From CAZJYI01 sp964550025 (GTDB lineage: Bacteria > Verrucomicrobiota > Kiritimatiellia > UBA8416 > CAYOBW01): a stretch of 64,000 nucleotides of DNA. Below the pieces are notes generated by a model. The model was not told the DNA's origin and made no database searches. It saw only the letters and a list, made by a program, of their open reading frames with translations. Both the position numbers and the translations under genes were made by a program. Positions 1 to 9,925 of this stretch are shown piece after piece. The stretch covers positions 1-64,000 of the forward strand of contig CAZJYI010000037.1 of NCBI GenBank assembly GCA_964550025.1, in the 5' to 3' direction. Numbering within the stretch: position 1 is the first letter of the stretch; every line of letters starts with the position of its first letter.

Positions 1-311
1 GTGTGCAAGTGCACGAAGGGCTTCTTGAGCGCCGTCAGCCCGCCAATCCACATCTTGGCGGGGCTGAAGGTGTGCATCCAGGTGATCAGCCCGATGCATT
101 CCGGCGCGGCATTGGCGTCGCGGCAGAGACCGAACACCTCGTCCGGCGTTTTCGCCGTCGGTTTCCAGACGACCTTGACGGGAATGGTGGCGTCCGCGTC
201 CAGGGCCGCGGCAATCTGCCGCGACTCCGCCGCAACCTGCTCCAGCGTCTCGGGTCCGTAGAGATGCTGGCTACCGGTGATGAACCAGAGTTCGGGGGGG
301 GGTGATGTCAT
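1..311 (-). CDS. araA: L-arabinose isomerase, N-terminal part (cut by window start)
   Basis: Reading the minus strand from an ATG at 311-309 gives 103 codons that run off the window edge. The N-terminus contains WFITGSQHLYG, then PVKVVWKPTAKTPDEV and WMHTFSPAKMWIGGL, ending at KPFVHLHT. These are the conserved opening blocks of L-arabinose isomerase, the cytoplasmic enzyme that converts L-arabinose to L-ribulose (it also acts on D-galactose in many bacteria). An AAGGAG site lies six bases before the ATG. The gene follows the sodium symporter on the same strand after a repeat-bearing gap, so uptake and isomerisation of a pentose or galactose are probably linked. The catalytic residues lie beyond the window and cannot be checked. 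Confidence 0.93.
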   Translation of the reverse strand, partial: MTSPPPELWFITGSQHLYGPETLEQVAAESRQIAAALDADATIPVKVVWKPTAKTPDEVFGLCRDANAAPECIGLITWMHTFSPAKMWIGGLTALKKPFVHLH

Positions 312-350
312 GGGAATCTCCTTAACCAATTCGCGAGGGGCGCGAAGCGA

Positions 351-446
351 TCTGCGTGTAAGAGTACGTGTACGAGTACGGGGAGACACAACACGAAACG
401 CTCCCTCACGTACTCGTACACCTACTCGTACACCCCAATCTCCCCC
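351..446. repeat. Intergenic inverted repeat of GTGTA(A/C)G(A/G)GTA units
   Basis: Short units of the form gtaagagtac / gtgtacgagtac are followed about 35 bp later by their reverse complements (cacgtactcgtacacc, actcgtacacccc), so the segment can fold on itself. Related units written gtgtaagggt and acccttac recur at about 21895-22020 and 50515-50700. No coding potential is evident. Confidence 0.6.
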
Positions 447-507
447 CTTTCACTTCATGCGCTTCCGTCTTGTGGCCATCGCCCGGCCTCGATGTATCAA
501 TTCTTTC

Positions 508-2220
508 CTACAACCAGAAACTGAAATACAGGTACATCCCCAGCACGAGGCCGAGCGTGAGCACGGTCAGGACGATATCCATCTTTCCAATCGAGGCGCG
601 GACCTCGGCCTTGTCGATCGTGGCGTAGGTGAGACCCTCCAGCTTCTCGGCAGCCGGCGGCGCAGTGGCGTACGAGACAACGAAGATGATCACCGTGCTG
701 ATCAGCAACAGTACGCCGGAGTAGTAGAGGAAGTTAAAATCACCGATAGCGGCCAGAAAAGCCGGGTTCGCGATCTTCTCAGCGCCGTAGCGCGCCTGGA
801 TCCCAAGCTTGGCCATGCCGAGAAGAAAACCCACGGACAATCCCCATACCGCACCGTGGGAATTGATGCGCTTGTTGAACAACCCGATCAGAAAGACCGC
901 GGTGATCGGCGGCGCGAGGTATCCCTGCACGCTCTGCAGGTAGTGATAGAGCCCGCCTTCGGCGATCTTCGGCATGACGGGAATCCACGCCATGCCCAGC
1001 AGGACGATCACGGTCGTGACGAACCGGCCAACGGTCACGAGGTGGCGCTCGGACGCCTCGGGGTGGATCTTCTCGTAGATGTCCACGGTGAAGAGCGCAG
1101 AGCAGGAGTTGAACAGCGAAGAGAGCGAGCTCATCAGCGCCGCCATCAGTCCGCCGACCACCAGTCCACGCAGCCCCGGCGGGAGCAGCGTCGAGACCAT
1201 GGTCGGGAATACCTGATCGCCATTGATCGCCGCGACAACGTTGCCCGCGGCATCCAGTTTCGGCGGGATCACGATCAGTCCCTTCTGGTGCAGAGCCCAA
1301 CCGATCAGCCCCGGCACGAGAAAGATGAGAACAGGCCACACCTTGAGAAAGCTCCCCCAGAGCGCGCCGCGGCGGGCGGCCTGGAGGTTTTTGGCCGCCA
1401 GCGTTCGCTGCACGATATACTGGTCCGTACACCAGTACCAGATGCCGATTACAGGTGAGGCGATCAGGATCCCCAGCCACGGGAAGTCCGGGTTCTTCCA
1501 CCACGGAACGCCCTCCCTCACGAGTGGACGCCACAGTGCGAATCCTTCGGCATTCGCCGCACAGATCTCGCGCAGCTCACCCCACCCGCCCAGCTTGCTC
1601 AGACCGAAAAAGGTGATGAAAAACGACCCGGCCAACAGCACCACGGTCTGTGCCGTATCGGTGTACAGCACGGCGCGCAGGCCTCCGAACACGGTGTATA
1701 TACCGGTCAGGATGACGGTCGCAAAGGCGCCAATCCAAAAGGCGTCCCAGGTCGTGCCGAACAGCTCAAGACTCAACTCCGGCAACAGCGTCTTGAACAC
1801 TAGCGCCCCGGCGTAGACGGTCACAGACACCTTGGTGAAGACGTAGGCGATCAGCGAAACAACGGAGAGTATCCACCGCGCCGTGGCGTTGAAGCGCTTC
1901 TCGAGAAACTCGGGCATCGTGAACACGCCGGAACGATAGTAGAAGGGCACGAAAATCCAGCCCAACATCACCATGACCCACGCGTGCAACTCCCAGTGCG
2001 CCATGGCCATGCCGGTCGAAGCGCCCTGCCCCGCCAACCCCACGATGTGCTCCGAACCGATGTTCGAGGCGAAGAGCGACCCACCGATGGCAAACCAGCC
2101 GATGTTGCGGCTCGCCAGGAAGTAGTCCGCCGACGTCGCCTGCTTGCGCGACGACCACCACACGACCACAACCAGCCCCGCGAAATAGACCCCGATGACC
2201 AACCAGTCCAACCAATGCAT
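508..2220 (-). CDS. Sodium:solute symporter (SSS/SLC5, SGLT-like)
   Basis: The 570-residue product is a polytopic inner-membrane protein with roughly 14 hydrophobic segments. It has the SSS family hallmarks: SADYFLASRNIGWFAIGGSLFAS near residue 31 onward, GSEHIVGLAG, TVFGGLRAVLYTDTAQ in the middle, and WYWCTDQYIVQRTLAAKN, all typical of the bacterial SGLT branch that moves sugars with sodium. The open frame extends 20 codons upstream, but ATG at 2220 is preferred because GGGAGGAG lies six bases before it and translation then begins directly at the first membrane helix (MHWLDWLVIG). The downstream neighbour is araA and the upstream one a GH2 hydrolase, so arabinose or galactose is the likely substrate. 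The exact sugar is inferred. Confidence 0.92.
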   Translation of the reverse strand: MHWLDWLVIGVYFAGLVVVVWWSSRKQATSADYFLASRNIGWFAIGGSLFASNIGSEHIVGLAGQGASTGMAMAHWELHAWVMVMLGWIFVPFYYRSGVFTMPEFLEKRFNATARWILSVVSLIAYVFTKVSVTVYAGALVFKTLLPELSLELFGTTWDAFWIGAFATVILTGIYTVFGGLRAVLYTDTAQTVVLLAGSFFITFFGLSKLGGWGELREICAANAEGFALWRPLVREGVPWWKNPDFPWLGILIASPVIGIWYWCTDQYIVQRTLAAKNLQAARRGALWGSFLKVWPVLIFLVPGLIGWALHQKGLIVIPPKLDAAGNVVAAINGDQVFPTMVSTLLPPGLRGLVVGGLMAALMSSLSSLFNSCSALFTVDIYEKIHPEASERHLVTVGRFVTTVIVLLGMAWIPVMPKIAEGGLYHYLQSVQGYLAPPITAVFLIGLFNKRINSHGAVWGLSVGFLLGMAKLGIQARYGAEKIANPAFLAAIGDFNFLYYSGVLLLISTVIIFVVSYATAPPAAEKLEGLTYATIDKAEVRASIGKMDIVLTVLTLGLVLGMYLYFSFWL

Positions 2221-2388
2221 GCGCCTCTCCTCCCTGTAATCATGAACAGCCTTTTTCCCAGAAAAGGCCTCACACGTCAAATGGAACCGATACTGCAGCG
2301 CCTTGTAGCCACGACCATGAGCGAGTGGAGGGCGTTCAGAGCCTTGTCGCTCACGCTAGCGGGTACACTCGATGATGCCGCAACGGCG

Positions 2389-5300
2389 TCACTTCACCTC
2401 GATCCCATCGATATACGGGCCGCCGTTCTCAACGGTCGTGAGGCGGATGGTGTTGGCGCCGCTCTGGATCTTGATCTTGATCTCGAGCGTGCCCCAGTCC
2501 GTCCCCCAGCCCCCGGTGTTCGGGAAGAAGACCGGGCGGCGGATGTCCCTGTCGTTGACGGTCAGCTTCATGCTGCGGCCCTTCTTTCCCTGCGCTTTCC
2601 CGCTGTAGCGTATGGCAAGGGTGGCCTCGCCGGCGCTGCCATCGTTCTCCTGGTACCACTGGACAAAGGCATCCTTGTTGTGTTTGAAGTCGAGGAACCC
2701 CTTGCCGTGGTAGCCCTTTCCGGCTGCCGAAACAACGGCGCCCTCGAAGGCGGCGTCCTCGGCCTGGTCGCCGCCACCGCCGGCCGCGGCAGCCGCGTCC
2801 CCCGTTCGCCAGTGGATCCCCTCGGTAGGCCCGAACCGTTCATCCATGCTGAACAGCACCTTCCCGCCGTCCATGACGACGGCTTTGACCCTCGTGCCGG
2901 GCTCGACGCTGAACGGTCCGGCATACGGCCGCAGCAAATCCGTCCCGTCCGTCGAGTAGCTGACCGTCAGCTTGCCGCTCACCGCTTTGCCGCGCAGGGC
3001 GATGCGCCGGACATCGATGCTGACACGGTCGCAAGTCATGAGCTGCTTCTCGCCGAGGATCGCGCCGGCAACGACAGAGATGTCTCCGTCATCATCCGTG
3101 GTCTGCAGAAAGGCGCGCGCCAGGCCGAAGAAGGCGGTACGGGAGGTCGTGCCGTAGTTGTTCTCCGTGTTCACGGGGTTACCGCTCTCCAGCGACAGGA
3201 TGCGCGCCGGGCCGTCGATGCGGTAGTGAACGCGGTTCTCGGCATAGGGGTTCATGACGCCCTTTTCGTCGGTCAGCTTCACAGTAATGATCGGACAGGC
3301 ATCTCCCTCGACGGTGAACGCCAGCCGGGAGGGTGCGCCGGCCGTGACCTGCGAGGTCCGCGCTACCTCCTCGCCCCCGCGATAGCCGACAGCCTCGAGC
3401 TTCCCGGGCGTCCACGGGACGATCCACTCGCACTGCATCTCGTCCCATTTCGTGCCGGGTCTGTCCCTGCCGAGGGACTTGCCGTTCAACAGCAGCTCCA
3501 CCTCGTCACAGTTGGAGTAGACCCAGACCGGAATCCCCGTGCCCGCTGCCATCTTCGGATGAGTCCAGTGCGGGAGGACGTGCACCGTCGGTTCGTCCGT
3601 CCACTGGCTCTGGTAGAAGTAAAAGAGGTCCTTTTCGAATCCCGCCAGATCGAGCGCGCCTCCCATGAAAGCGCGGAACGGCCAACCGCCGTGAACATAC
3701 CCGGCCTCCCCCAGGTAGTCGAACCCCGTCCAGCGAAAGTGTCCGCCGTGCCAGGGCAGGTCGCGCATCAGCTCCCAGTTCTTGCGGGCCGTGATGCGCA
3801 CCATCGCGTTGTCGTAGGAGGAGTTGAAGATCTGTTTGCGCTTGCGCAGCCCGCCGGGAGGCGCCCAATCGTAGGTGAAGATCTCCTTCTCCGTGAGGTC
3901 GGGACAGACAAAGGGATCCTGCCGCTTGTTCGGATAGCCGTCGCGGTACCATGTCCTCGTACGATAGTACCCGCGAACCTGCCACGTGTGTGGCGACTCG
4001 GTGGACACGAACGGTTTCTCGGGCACCTTCTCGAAGAAGTGTTTCTTTTCGCTGTGGCCGTTGACGCCAAACACGTCCATGGCCCGCGACCCGGAGTGGC
4101 CTGAGGTCGTCAGGCGCGAGGGGTCGAGCTCGTGGCAAACCCGGACCAGGTCCGCGGCAACGTCCCCGCCGGTCTCGTTGCCAAGACTCCAGATGATGAC
4201 GCAGGGGTGGTTGCGGTCACGCTTGAGCCAGGCACGCAGGTCACGCTCCCACCAATCGTCAAAGGCCTGCTTGCCGTAGTCTTCGGCCGCCTTCTTCTTC
4301 CATCCGTCAAAGATCTCATCCATGACGAGCATGCCCAATTCGTCACAAACATCGTAGAAGACCGGCACCTGGGGATTGTGGGCCGTGCGGATGGCGTTGC
4401 ATCCCATCGCTTTCAGCAGTTGGATCTTCCACCGGATCAGCTCATCCGGCGAGGCCGCACCGACCGGCCCGGCCTCGAGGTGGTCGCATACACCGCGCAG
4501 CTTCACGTTTCTCCCGTTCAGCCAGAAGCCGGTTGCTGTGTCCCAGCGGATCGTCCGGATACCGAAGCGCGTGGTGACCTCGTCGAGCGGCCTGCCACTT
4601 GCCGACAACCGGCTGACGGCCTTGTAGAGATGCGGAGTCGCCGTATCCCAGCGCACGGGGTCGGTTACGGGCAGTGCCTGCCGCACCTTGCCGGTCTCGC
4701 GGGAATTCAACGAGACCGTGTCCCGTTCCGCTGCAACCCTCTGGCCGGCCGGGTCGAGGATCACCGTCTCCAGGACAAAAGTGCCGGCAGCGATGCCGTC
4801 ATTGACCAGCTCGGTGTCGACGTGCACCTCCGCCTTTCCATTGGTGACGGTCGGCGTGGTGACGAACACGCCGTCCCGGCCGATGTGCACGGACTCCGCG
4901 GCCACCAGCCTGACGTGCCCGTAGATCCCACAGCCGTGGTACCAACGGGCGGACGGTTCAAGGCTGTTGTCCACGCGTACCGCAACGACATTCCTGCCGG
5001 GCTTCAGATGGGGCGTCAGGTCATAGCCGAAGCTGATGTAGCCGTAGGGCCGCTTTCCCACGTACGCCCCGTTGATCCAGACCTCGCTGTTCATGTAGAC
5101 CGCGTCGAATTCGATCCGAACGCGCCTCTTTCGCCAGGCTGCAGGAAACTCGAAGCTCTTGCGGTACCACCCGATGCCGCCGGGCTTATAGCCGCCGCGG
5201 TCCGTCTGCGCCCCGTCCGGGGTGTAGTCGGCCTCAAAGGCCCAATCGTGCGGCACGCTCAGCAAGCGCCACGAACCGTCGTCGAACCCCGGCGCCTCGG

Positions 5301-5436
5301 CGCCGTCCGGATCGCCCAATGCAAAACGCCAATCCGCGTCGAAACCGCGGACTTCCCGGCCCGCGGAGACACTTGGGAGAAGGCCGAGCACCAGCAGAAC
5401 GGCGCCTGCAAACATGGAAGGGCTTAGCGTCATCAT
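2389..5436 (-). CDS. Secreted glycoside hydrolase family 2 (beta-galactosidase type) with C-terminal carbohydrate-binding domain
   Basis: The 1015-residue protein starts at the first of two adjacent ATGs (5436), behind a GGAAAGGA site, and opens with a signal peptide (LLVLGLLPSVSAG). Then follow a GH2 sugar-binding jelly roll (FDDGSWRLLSVPHDW, GGIGWYRKSFEFP), the Ig-like domain and a TIM barrel. E421 in SLGNETGGD fits the acid/base, and E480 in VSTESPHTWQVRGYY fits the nucleophile position. FRWTGFDYLGE and the domain after it (VWVYSNCDEVELLLNGKSLG) are typical of DUF4982-type GH2 enzymes. The last ~130 residues (FVQWYQEN to PYIDGIEVK) look like a CBM6/35-type jelly roll. Expected to act in the periplasm or outside the cell, releasing beta-linked galactose or a related sugar for the neighbouring symporter; substrate specificity is inferred. 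Confidence 0.9.
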   Translation of the reverse strand: MMTLSPSMFAGAVLLVLGLLPSVSAGREVRGFDADWRFALGDPDGAEAPGFDDGSWRLLSVPHDWAFEADYTPDGAQTDRGGYKPGGIGWYRKSFEFPAAWRKRRVRIEFDAVYMNSEVWINGAYVGKRPYGYISFGYDLTPHLKPGRNVVAVRVDNSLEPSARWYHGCGIYGHVRLVAAESVHIGRDGVFVTTPTVTNGKAEVHVDTELVNDGIAAGTFVLETVILDPAGQRVAAERDTVSLNSRETGKVRQALPVTDPVRWDTATPHLYKAVSRLSASGRPLDEVTTRFGIRTIRWDTATGFWLNGRNVKLRGVCDHLEAGPVGAASPDELIRWKIQLLKAMGCNAIRTAHNPQVPVFYDVCDELGMLVMDEIFDGWKKKAAEDYGKQAFDDWWERDLRAWLKRDRNHPCVIIWSLGNETGGDVAADLVRVCHELDPSRLTTSGHSGSRAMDVFGVNGHSEKKHFFEKVPEKPFVSTESPHTWQVRGYYRTRTWYRDGYPNKRQDPFVCPDLTEKEIFTYDWAPPGGLRKRKQIFNSSYDNAMVRITARKNWELMRDLPWHGGHFRWTGFDYLGEAGYVHGGWPFRAFMGGALDLAGFEKDLFYFYQSQWTDEPTVHVLPHWTHPKMAAGTGIPVWVYSNCDEVELLLNGKSLGRDRPGTKWDEMQCEWIVPWTPGKLEAVGYRGGEEVARTSQVTAGAPSRLAFTVEGDACPIITVKLTDEKGVMNPYAENRVHYRIDGPARILSLESGNPVNTENNYGTTSRTAFFGLARAFLQTTDDDGDISVVAGAILGEKQLMTCDRVSIDVRRIALRGKAVSGKLTVSYSTDGTDLLRPYAGPFSVEPGTRVKAVVMDGGKVLFSMDERFGPTEGIHWRTGDAAAAAGGGGDQAEDAAFEGAVVSAAGKGYHGKGFLDFKHNKDAFVQWYQENDGSAGEATLAIRYSGKAQGKKGRSMKLTVNDRDIRRPVFFPNTGGWGTDWGTLEIKIKIQSGANTIRLTTVENGGPYIDGIEVK

Positions 5437-5695
5437 CCTGATCCTTTCCGAGCATGGGAGTGCAATACTGTGCCCAAAGAGGCTGGGATGGTGGCAGCTG
5501 GTCCGCAGCGCGTCAACAGGAAGCGCAGGCAGGCGGGGCGGACACGACACAGATCCCAGAACAGCCGCCACACGGAAACGTCTCGTTTGGCTCCACGATC
5601 GTGGAGAAATGTGAGATACTTCCTGCCACTCCCCCGGATCGCGACAGGAACCGAATGGGCTTTGTCCCGACACGCGGAGATTGTCGCGTAGCTCC

Positions 5696-5725
5696 TTGAG
5701 ACACAGCCGGTCATGCTGCTATGGT
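5696..5725 (+). promoter_or_regulatory. Candidate sigma-70-type promoter for the first propeller protein
   Basis: TTGAGA (5696-5701) and TATGGT (5720-5725) are separated by 18 bases and lie 65 bp before the ATG at 5790, in the 353-bp gap between divergent genes. The rest of that gap holds no gene or repeat that I can support. Confidence 0.35.
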
Positions 5726-5789
5726 AGGCCCAGCCCGCAATACGGTGGCTTTCTTTCTGCAGTGCAGTCTGAACAGACAAGGAGATTCC

Positions 5790-8700
5790 ATGATGCGTTA
5801 CACCCTCATCGTAGCACTGGCCCTATCGACCCTGTCCCCAACCCGCGGAGCCATCCCGGACGCGGCGGAATCCGCCGGAATCTCCGGCGGCGTTTTCGTT
5901 CGTATCGGCTGCGACAGGCCCTCCGAGCTCATGGCCCTGTGCACCGACAACACCTGCCTCGTTCAGGGGCTCGACACCGATCCGGTGAAAGTCGCCGCCG
6001 CCCGGGACATCATCCCCAAAGCGGAATACGGCCGTGTCAGCGCCATCCTCTGGGACGGCAAACGCCTGCCATACGTCGACAACTTCGTGAACCTCCTGGT
6101 AGTGGCGAGTGACCCGTCTTCGCCCGGGGGCTCCGCCGCGGCAGGCAAGTGGCAAGTGGCAAGTGGAGAGATTGAGAGAGTCCTGGCTCCGCGCGGGGTC
6201 GTTCTCTCGTCGAGAACTCTCGCCGCCCGCCACCCGACACTCGTCCCTCGATCTCCGGCGCCAAAGGGCTGGTTTGCCTATGAAAAGCCCGTCCCGCCGG
6301 AGATCGACGACTGGACCCACTTCCTGCACGGGCCGGGCAACAACGCCGTGGCAAGCGACAGTGTCGTGGCGTCGCCGCGCAGCATCCAGTGGGTCGGCGG
6401 ACCGCGCTACTCCCGGCATCACGACAAGATGTCGAGCGTCAGCGCCGTGGTTTCCGCCAACGGCCGCGTATTCTCGATCGTAGACGAAGCGCCCCCCGTG
6501 TCCATTCTGACGCCGCCACGATGGAACCTGGTTGCCCGCGACGCCTTCAACGGGACGGTTCTCTGGCGTTGCCCCGTCACGAAGTGGCATTCGCATATGC
6601 ACGGGCTGAAGAGCGGCCCGGCAGACCTGCCGCGCAAACTGGTTGCCGTAGGCGACCGCGTCTATGCAACGCCGGAGATTTACGGGCCCGTGGAAGCGAT
6701 AGACGCCGCTTCCGGCAAGGGGCTGCGCGTATTCGATGGGACACGGGGCGCCGAGGAGCTCCTCGTTGCCGACGGCACGCTCTACGTGCAGATCAACAAG
6801 GCGCGGATCGCGGGGCAGAAAGCAGCGCCGCGCGGCAAATGGTCGCCCGGCAGACCGGAATTCGCCGATCCCGTCCGCACCATCATGGCTCTGGACGCAA
6901 AGACGGGCAAACGGCATTGGACGGCGGAGCAACCGGTGCTCAGCGGCACCCTTGCGGTCGGCAGGCAACACGTGGTCTTCGTTGGGAACGACCGTATCCA
7001 CTGCCTTGACCGCACCGACGGCAGACCGCTATGGACCTCTGACCCAATTCCGCGCCAGTCGAACTACCCGACACGCTTCACTCCGACGCTCGTGCTCTAC
7101 GAAGACGTGGTTCTTTTCGCCGGCGGCGAGCTCGCGGGGGAACCGAAGCGCGGTAACCGTTCGTGGGACGTGGGTAAGAACGACACGCTGACCGCCCTTT
7201 CCGCCAACGACGGAAAGACGCTCTGGAAAGCCCCGCACCCCCATTCCGGCTACGCCTCTTCCGAGGATGTGCTCGTGGTCAACGGCGTGGTGTGGGTTGG
7301 AGAAACCACCGGCGGCGCCGCCGTTGGGACCTTCAAGGGACACGATGTCCGCACCGGAAAGGTCGTCAAGCAATTCGACCCGGACGTGGAGACCTACTGG
7401 TTCCACCACCGCTGCTACCGCGGCAAGGCCACGGAGAACTTCCTGATCATGTCCCGCACGGGCACCGAGATCATCGATTTCAACAGGGAGCACTGGGATA
7501 TCAACCACTGGCTGCGCGGCGCCTGTCTCTACGGTCTGATGCCGGCCAATGGCCTGCTCTATGCGCCGCAGCACCCCTGCGCCTGTTTCCTGGAATCAAA
7601 ACAGTACGGGTTCAACGCCCTGGCGGGAGCGAGGGAGCAGCACCGGGAGGCAAGCGTCGCGGAGAGACTGGTGAAAGGGCCGGCTTTCGCGCAGACCCTC
7701 GACGCGCGACACACAACACGCGACACGGCCCGCGATTGGCCAACCTACCGCGGCGACAATGCGCGCAGCGGAAGGGCAGCCACGGAGCTGGCGACGGACC
7801 TGAAGGCGGGCTGGACGGCCGACGTGGGCGGCAGACTGAGCGCCCTGACCGTGGCAGGCGGGAGAATCTATGTGGCGTCGATAGACCGGCACACCGTCCA
7901 TGCACTTTCGGCCGACACGGGCAAGGCACTGTGGCAATTCACGGCCGGCGGACGGGTCGATTCCCCGCCGACCTGCTGGCGTAACCGCGTGGTTTTCGGC
8001 TCGGCCGACGGCAACGTCTACTGCCTCAACGGGGCTGACGGCAAGCTCGCATGGCGTTTCCGCGCGGCCCCGACGGCGGAACAGACGATGGCGTTCGGCC
8101 AACTCGAATCGGTGTGGCCGGTGCATGGCAGCGTGCTCATCGAGGACGACATGCTGTACTTCGTGGCCGGGCGCTCGATCTTCCTGGACGGCGGACTGCG
8201 CCTGTTCCGAATGGACCCCGCTTCCGGCAAGGTCCTGTCCGTCACCGAGCTGGATGAGATGGACCGCGACGCGAACCGCGCGGTGCAGGACTACACGCGG
8301 CAGCTAAACATGCCGACGGCCCTGCCGGACATCCTTTCCTCGGACGGACGGCACGTGTACATGCGTTCGCAGCCCTTCACGCGGGGAGGCCAGCGCCTGC
8401 CGCTCGCAGCGCTGGAGTACACGGCAAAGAACCCTGAGCAGTTTGGAATCACCGTGGTGCAGAAGCCCGAGCACGCGCACCTGTTCAGCCCCACCGGCTT
8501 TCTTGACGATAGCTGGTGGCATCGCACGTACTGGGTCTACGGCAGCCACTTCTACGGCGGCTGGTCGGGATACACGCGGGCAGGGAAAGTAACGCCGGCA
8601 GGGAAGCTGCTGGTCATGGACGGCGACCACGTGTACGGATTCGGGCGCAAGCTCAAGTTCTACCGGTGGACAACGCCGATCGAGCACATGCTCTTTGCCG

Positions 8701-9098
8701 CTTCACGTGACCTTGTACCCGTCAAGGCCGTCAAGGGGACCCTCGCCAAGGGCGCAAGGAAGCCTCGCGCACACAAGTGGGAGAAGGACATCCCTCTCTT
8801 CGCCAGGGCCATGCTGCTATCCGGCGATGTCCTCTTCCTGGCAGGTCCGGAAGACATCGTCAACGAGGAGCAGGCCGTGCGCAAGCTGCAGGATCCGCAG
8901 ACGCGAAAGCAAATCGTCCGGCAGTCCGAGATGTTTGCCGGCAGGCACGGCGGCAGAATGCTGGCCATCGACAAAGAGTCGGGCGACCGGCTGGCCGAAT
9001 GGCAGTGGGATACGATCCCCGTGTTCAACGGCATGGCCGCTGCCGGCGGGCGCCTCTATCTTGCCTGCGTGAACGGCCGCATCACGTGCTTCGAATAG
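5790..9098 (+). CDS. Methyltransferase-like domain fused to PQQ-type (BamB-like) beta-propeller, secreted
   Basis: 1102 residues, starting at ATG 5790 behind AAGGAGATTCC. An N-terminal signal peptide is followed by a Rossmann domain related to SAM methyltransferases: GVFVRIGC, VQGLDTDPVKVAAAR, DGKRLPYVDNFVNLLVV. The glycine-rich SAM loop is degraded (GCDRPSE in place of the usual GCGDG), so catalysis is doubtful. The rest is two propeller-like halves with repeated W-type blades (DAFNGTVLWR, NDGKTLWKAPH, ADTGKALWQF, ADGKLAWRF). This architecture is known in PVC bacteria but its biochemical role is unsettled. A GTGGCAA heptamer repeat lies in frame at 6144-6167 and encodes KWQVASG. A paralogue lies at 41696-44902. 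The gene is divergent from the GH2 gene, which may indicate co-regulation. Confidence 0.82.
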   Translation: MMRYTLIVALALSTLSPTRGAIPDAAESAGISGGVFVRIGCDRPSELMALCTDNTCLVQGLDTDPVKVAAARDIIPKAEYGRVSAILWDGKRLPYVDNFVNLLVVASDPSSPGGSAAAGKWQVASGEIERVLAPRGVVLSSRTLAARHPTLVPRSPAPKGWFAYEKPVPPEIDDWTHFLHGPGNNAVASDSVVASPRSIQWVGGPRYSRHHDKMSSVSAVVSANGRVFSIVDEAPPVSILTPPRWNLVARDAFNGTVLWRCPVTKWHSHMHGLKSGPADLPRKLVAVGDRVYATPEIYGPVEAIDAASGKGLRVFDGTRGAEELLVADGTLYVQINKARIAGQKAAPRGKWSPGRPEFADPVRTIMALDAKTGKRHWTAEQPVLSGTLAVGRQHVVFVGNDRIHCLDRTDGRPLWTSDPIPRQSNYPTRFTPTLVLYEDVVLFAGGELAGEPKRGNRSWDVGKNDTLTALSANDGKTLWKAPHPHSGYASSEDVLVVNGVVWVGETTGGAAVGTFKGHDVRTGKVVKQFDPDVETYWFHHRCYRGKATENFLIMSRTGTEIIDFNREHWDINHWLRGACLYGLMPANGLLYAPQHPCACFLESKQYGFNALAGAREQHREASVAERLVKGPAFAQTLDARHTTRDTARDWPTYRGDNARSGRAATELATDLKAGWTADVGGRLSALTVAGGRIYVASIDRHTVHALSADTGKALWQFTAGGRVDSPPTCWRNRVVFGSADGNVYCLNGADGKLAWRFRAAPTAEQTMAFGQLESVWPVHGSVLIEDDMLYFVAGRSIFLDGGLRLFRMDPASGKVLSVTELDEMDRDANRAVQDYTRQLNMPTALPDILSSDGRHVYMRSQPFTRGGQRLPLAALEYTAKNPEQFGITVVQKPEHAHLFSPTGFLDDSWWHRTYWVYGSHFYGGWSGYTRAGKVTPAGKLLVMDGDHVYGFGRKLKFYRWTTPIEHMLFAASRDLVPVKAVKGTLAKGARKPRAHKWEKDIPLFARAMLLSGDVLFLAGPEDIVNEEQAVRKLQDPQTRKQIVRQSEMFAGRHGGRMLAIDKESGDRLAEWQWDTIPVFNGMAAAGGRLYLACVNGRITCFE

Positions 9099-9114
9099 TC
9101 GTCACAGACGCAGA

Positions 9115-9139
9115 ACGGCCCCGGAAGAACCGGGGCCGT
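9115..9139. terminator. Hairpin between convergent genes
   Basis: A perfect 10-bp GC-rich stem (ACGGCCCCGG / CCGGGGCCGT) with an AAGAA loop lies 17 bp after the stop of the propeller gene and 23 bp before the end of the convergent barrel gene. There is no clear T run, so termination may need Rho, but the position suits a bidirectional terminator. Confidence 0.6.
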
Positions 9140-9161
9140 CCGCGTACGGAAATGCTGCCTT

Positions 9162-9797
9162 CTAGAAGACGTACTTCAGACTGAACTGCACGCCACCGAA
9201 GTCGTAGTCCTCCGCCAGCCGGCCGCCGGTGCGAAGCGGCATGTCCTGACTGACATCCACGGGCAGATACTCGTAGCCCAACTGGACCTCGGCGTGGTCA
9301 AGGAGATTGATACCAGCGAAGGCACCGAACCCGACGCCGCCGCCCTCGAAACCGAAGACGTCACTGCCGCCATCGGCAATGTTGTAGTTGAGCTCTCCCC
9401 CCAGGAAGATGCTGACGGCATCCCCGCGGAACACGGAGGCCTTGCCGACGACGTTGGGCACAATCAGGTACATGGCGTAGTCTTCCTCGCGGGGGTCGGT
9501 GCCGCCGATGACCTCGACAGAAATGCCGTGAAAGACGGCAGAGACGCCGGGACAGATGGCCACATAGTCACCGATGTTGAAACGGGCCGCCGCTCTCAGA
9601 CCAAGCCAGCCACTGAGGTCACTTGTTTCGCTGAAATCGGAATAAGCGTCATCAACAAAGTCCTGCAGGCCGGGGCTACCGATGTAGTCCAAGCCAATCT
9701 CGAACGAAACCGGTTTCAACTCACCGGACAACCCCAACAGGGGAACGGACATCACCAACACAACAGTCAACAAACAAAGTGCTTTCAGACGATACAC
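9162..9797 (-). CDS. Small outer-membrane beta-barrel protein
   Basis: 211 residues from a GTG start at 9797, seven bases after AGAGGAG. It has a signal peptide (LLTVVLVMSVPLLGLSGE) and alternating short hydrophobic strands rich in Gly and aromatic residues (FEIGLDYIG, LRAAARFNIGDYVAICPGV, SIFLGGELNYN, VQLGYEYLPVDV). It ends in VQFSLKYVF, where the terminal Phe matches the BAM recognition signature of barrel proteins. The length would suit an eight- or ten-stranded OmpA/OmpW-like barrel. No specific family is recognised and a transport or structural role would be a guess. It is convergent with the propeller gene and shares the hairpin at 9115-9139. Confidence 0.65.
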   Translation of the reverse strand: MYRLKALCLLTVVLVMSVPLLGLSGELKPVSFEIGLDYIGSPGLQDFVDDAYSDFSETSDLSGWLGLRAAARFNIGDYVAICPGVSAVFHGISVEVIGGTDPREEDYAMYLIVPNVVGKASVFRGDAVSIFLGGELNYNIADGGSDVFGFEGGGVGFGAFAGINLLDHAEVQLGYEYLPVDVSQDMPLRTGGRLAEDYDFGGVQFSLKYVF

Positions 9798-9925
9798 GCC
9801 AGTCTCCTCTCACTCCTCTTGAACAATACTTCGGCCGGCACCCGGGAAAGGAACTCCCCGGGACCGCACCAACGAATCAGCTTCAGAACGCTCCCTCTAC
9901 CACCTCCTTTCGTGGCCGCCAGGTT

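Noticed and set aside
1984..4104. 706-codon open frame on the plus strand
   Set aside because: It overlaps the symporter and GH2 genes on the opposite strand, has Arg/Ala/Pro-rich composition and no recognisable domain; it is a high-GC shadow frame. The same applies to other long frames such as 16240-18291 and 53918-55723.
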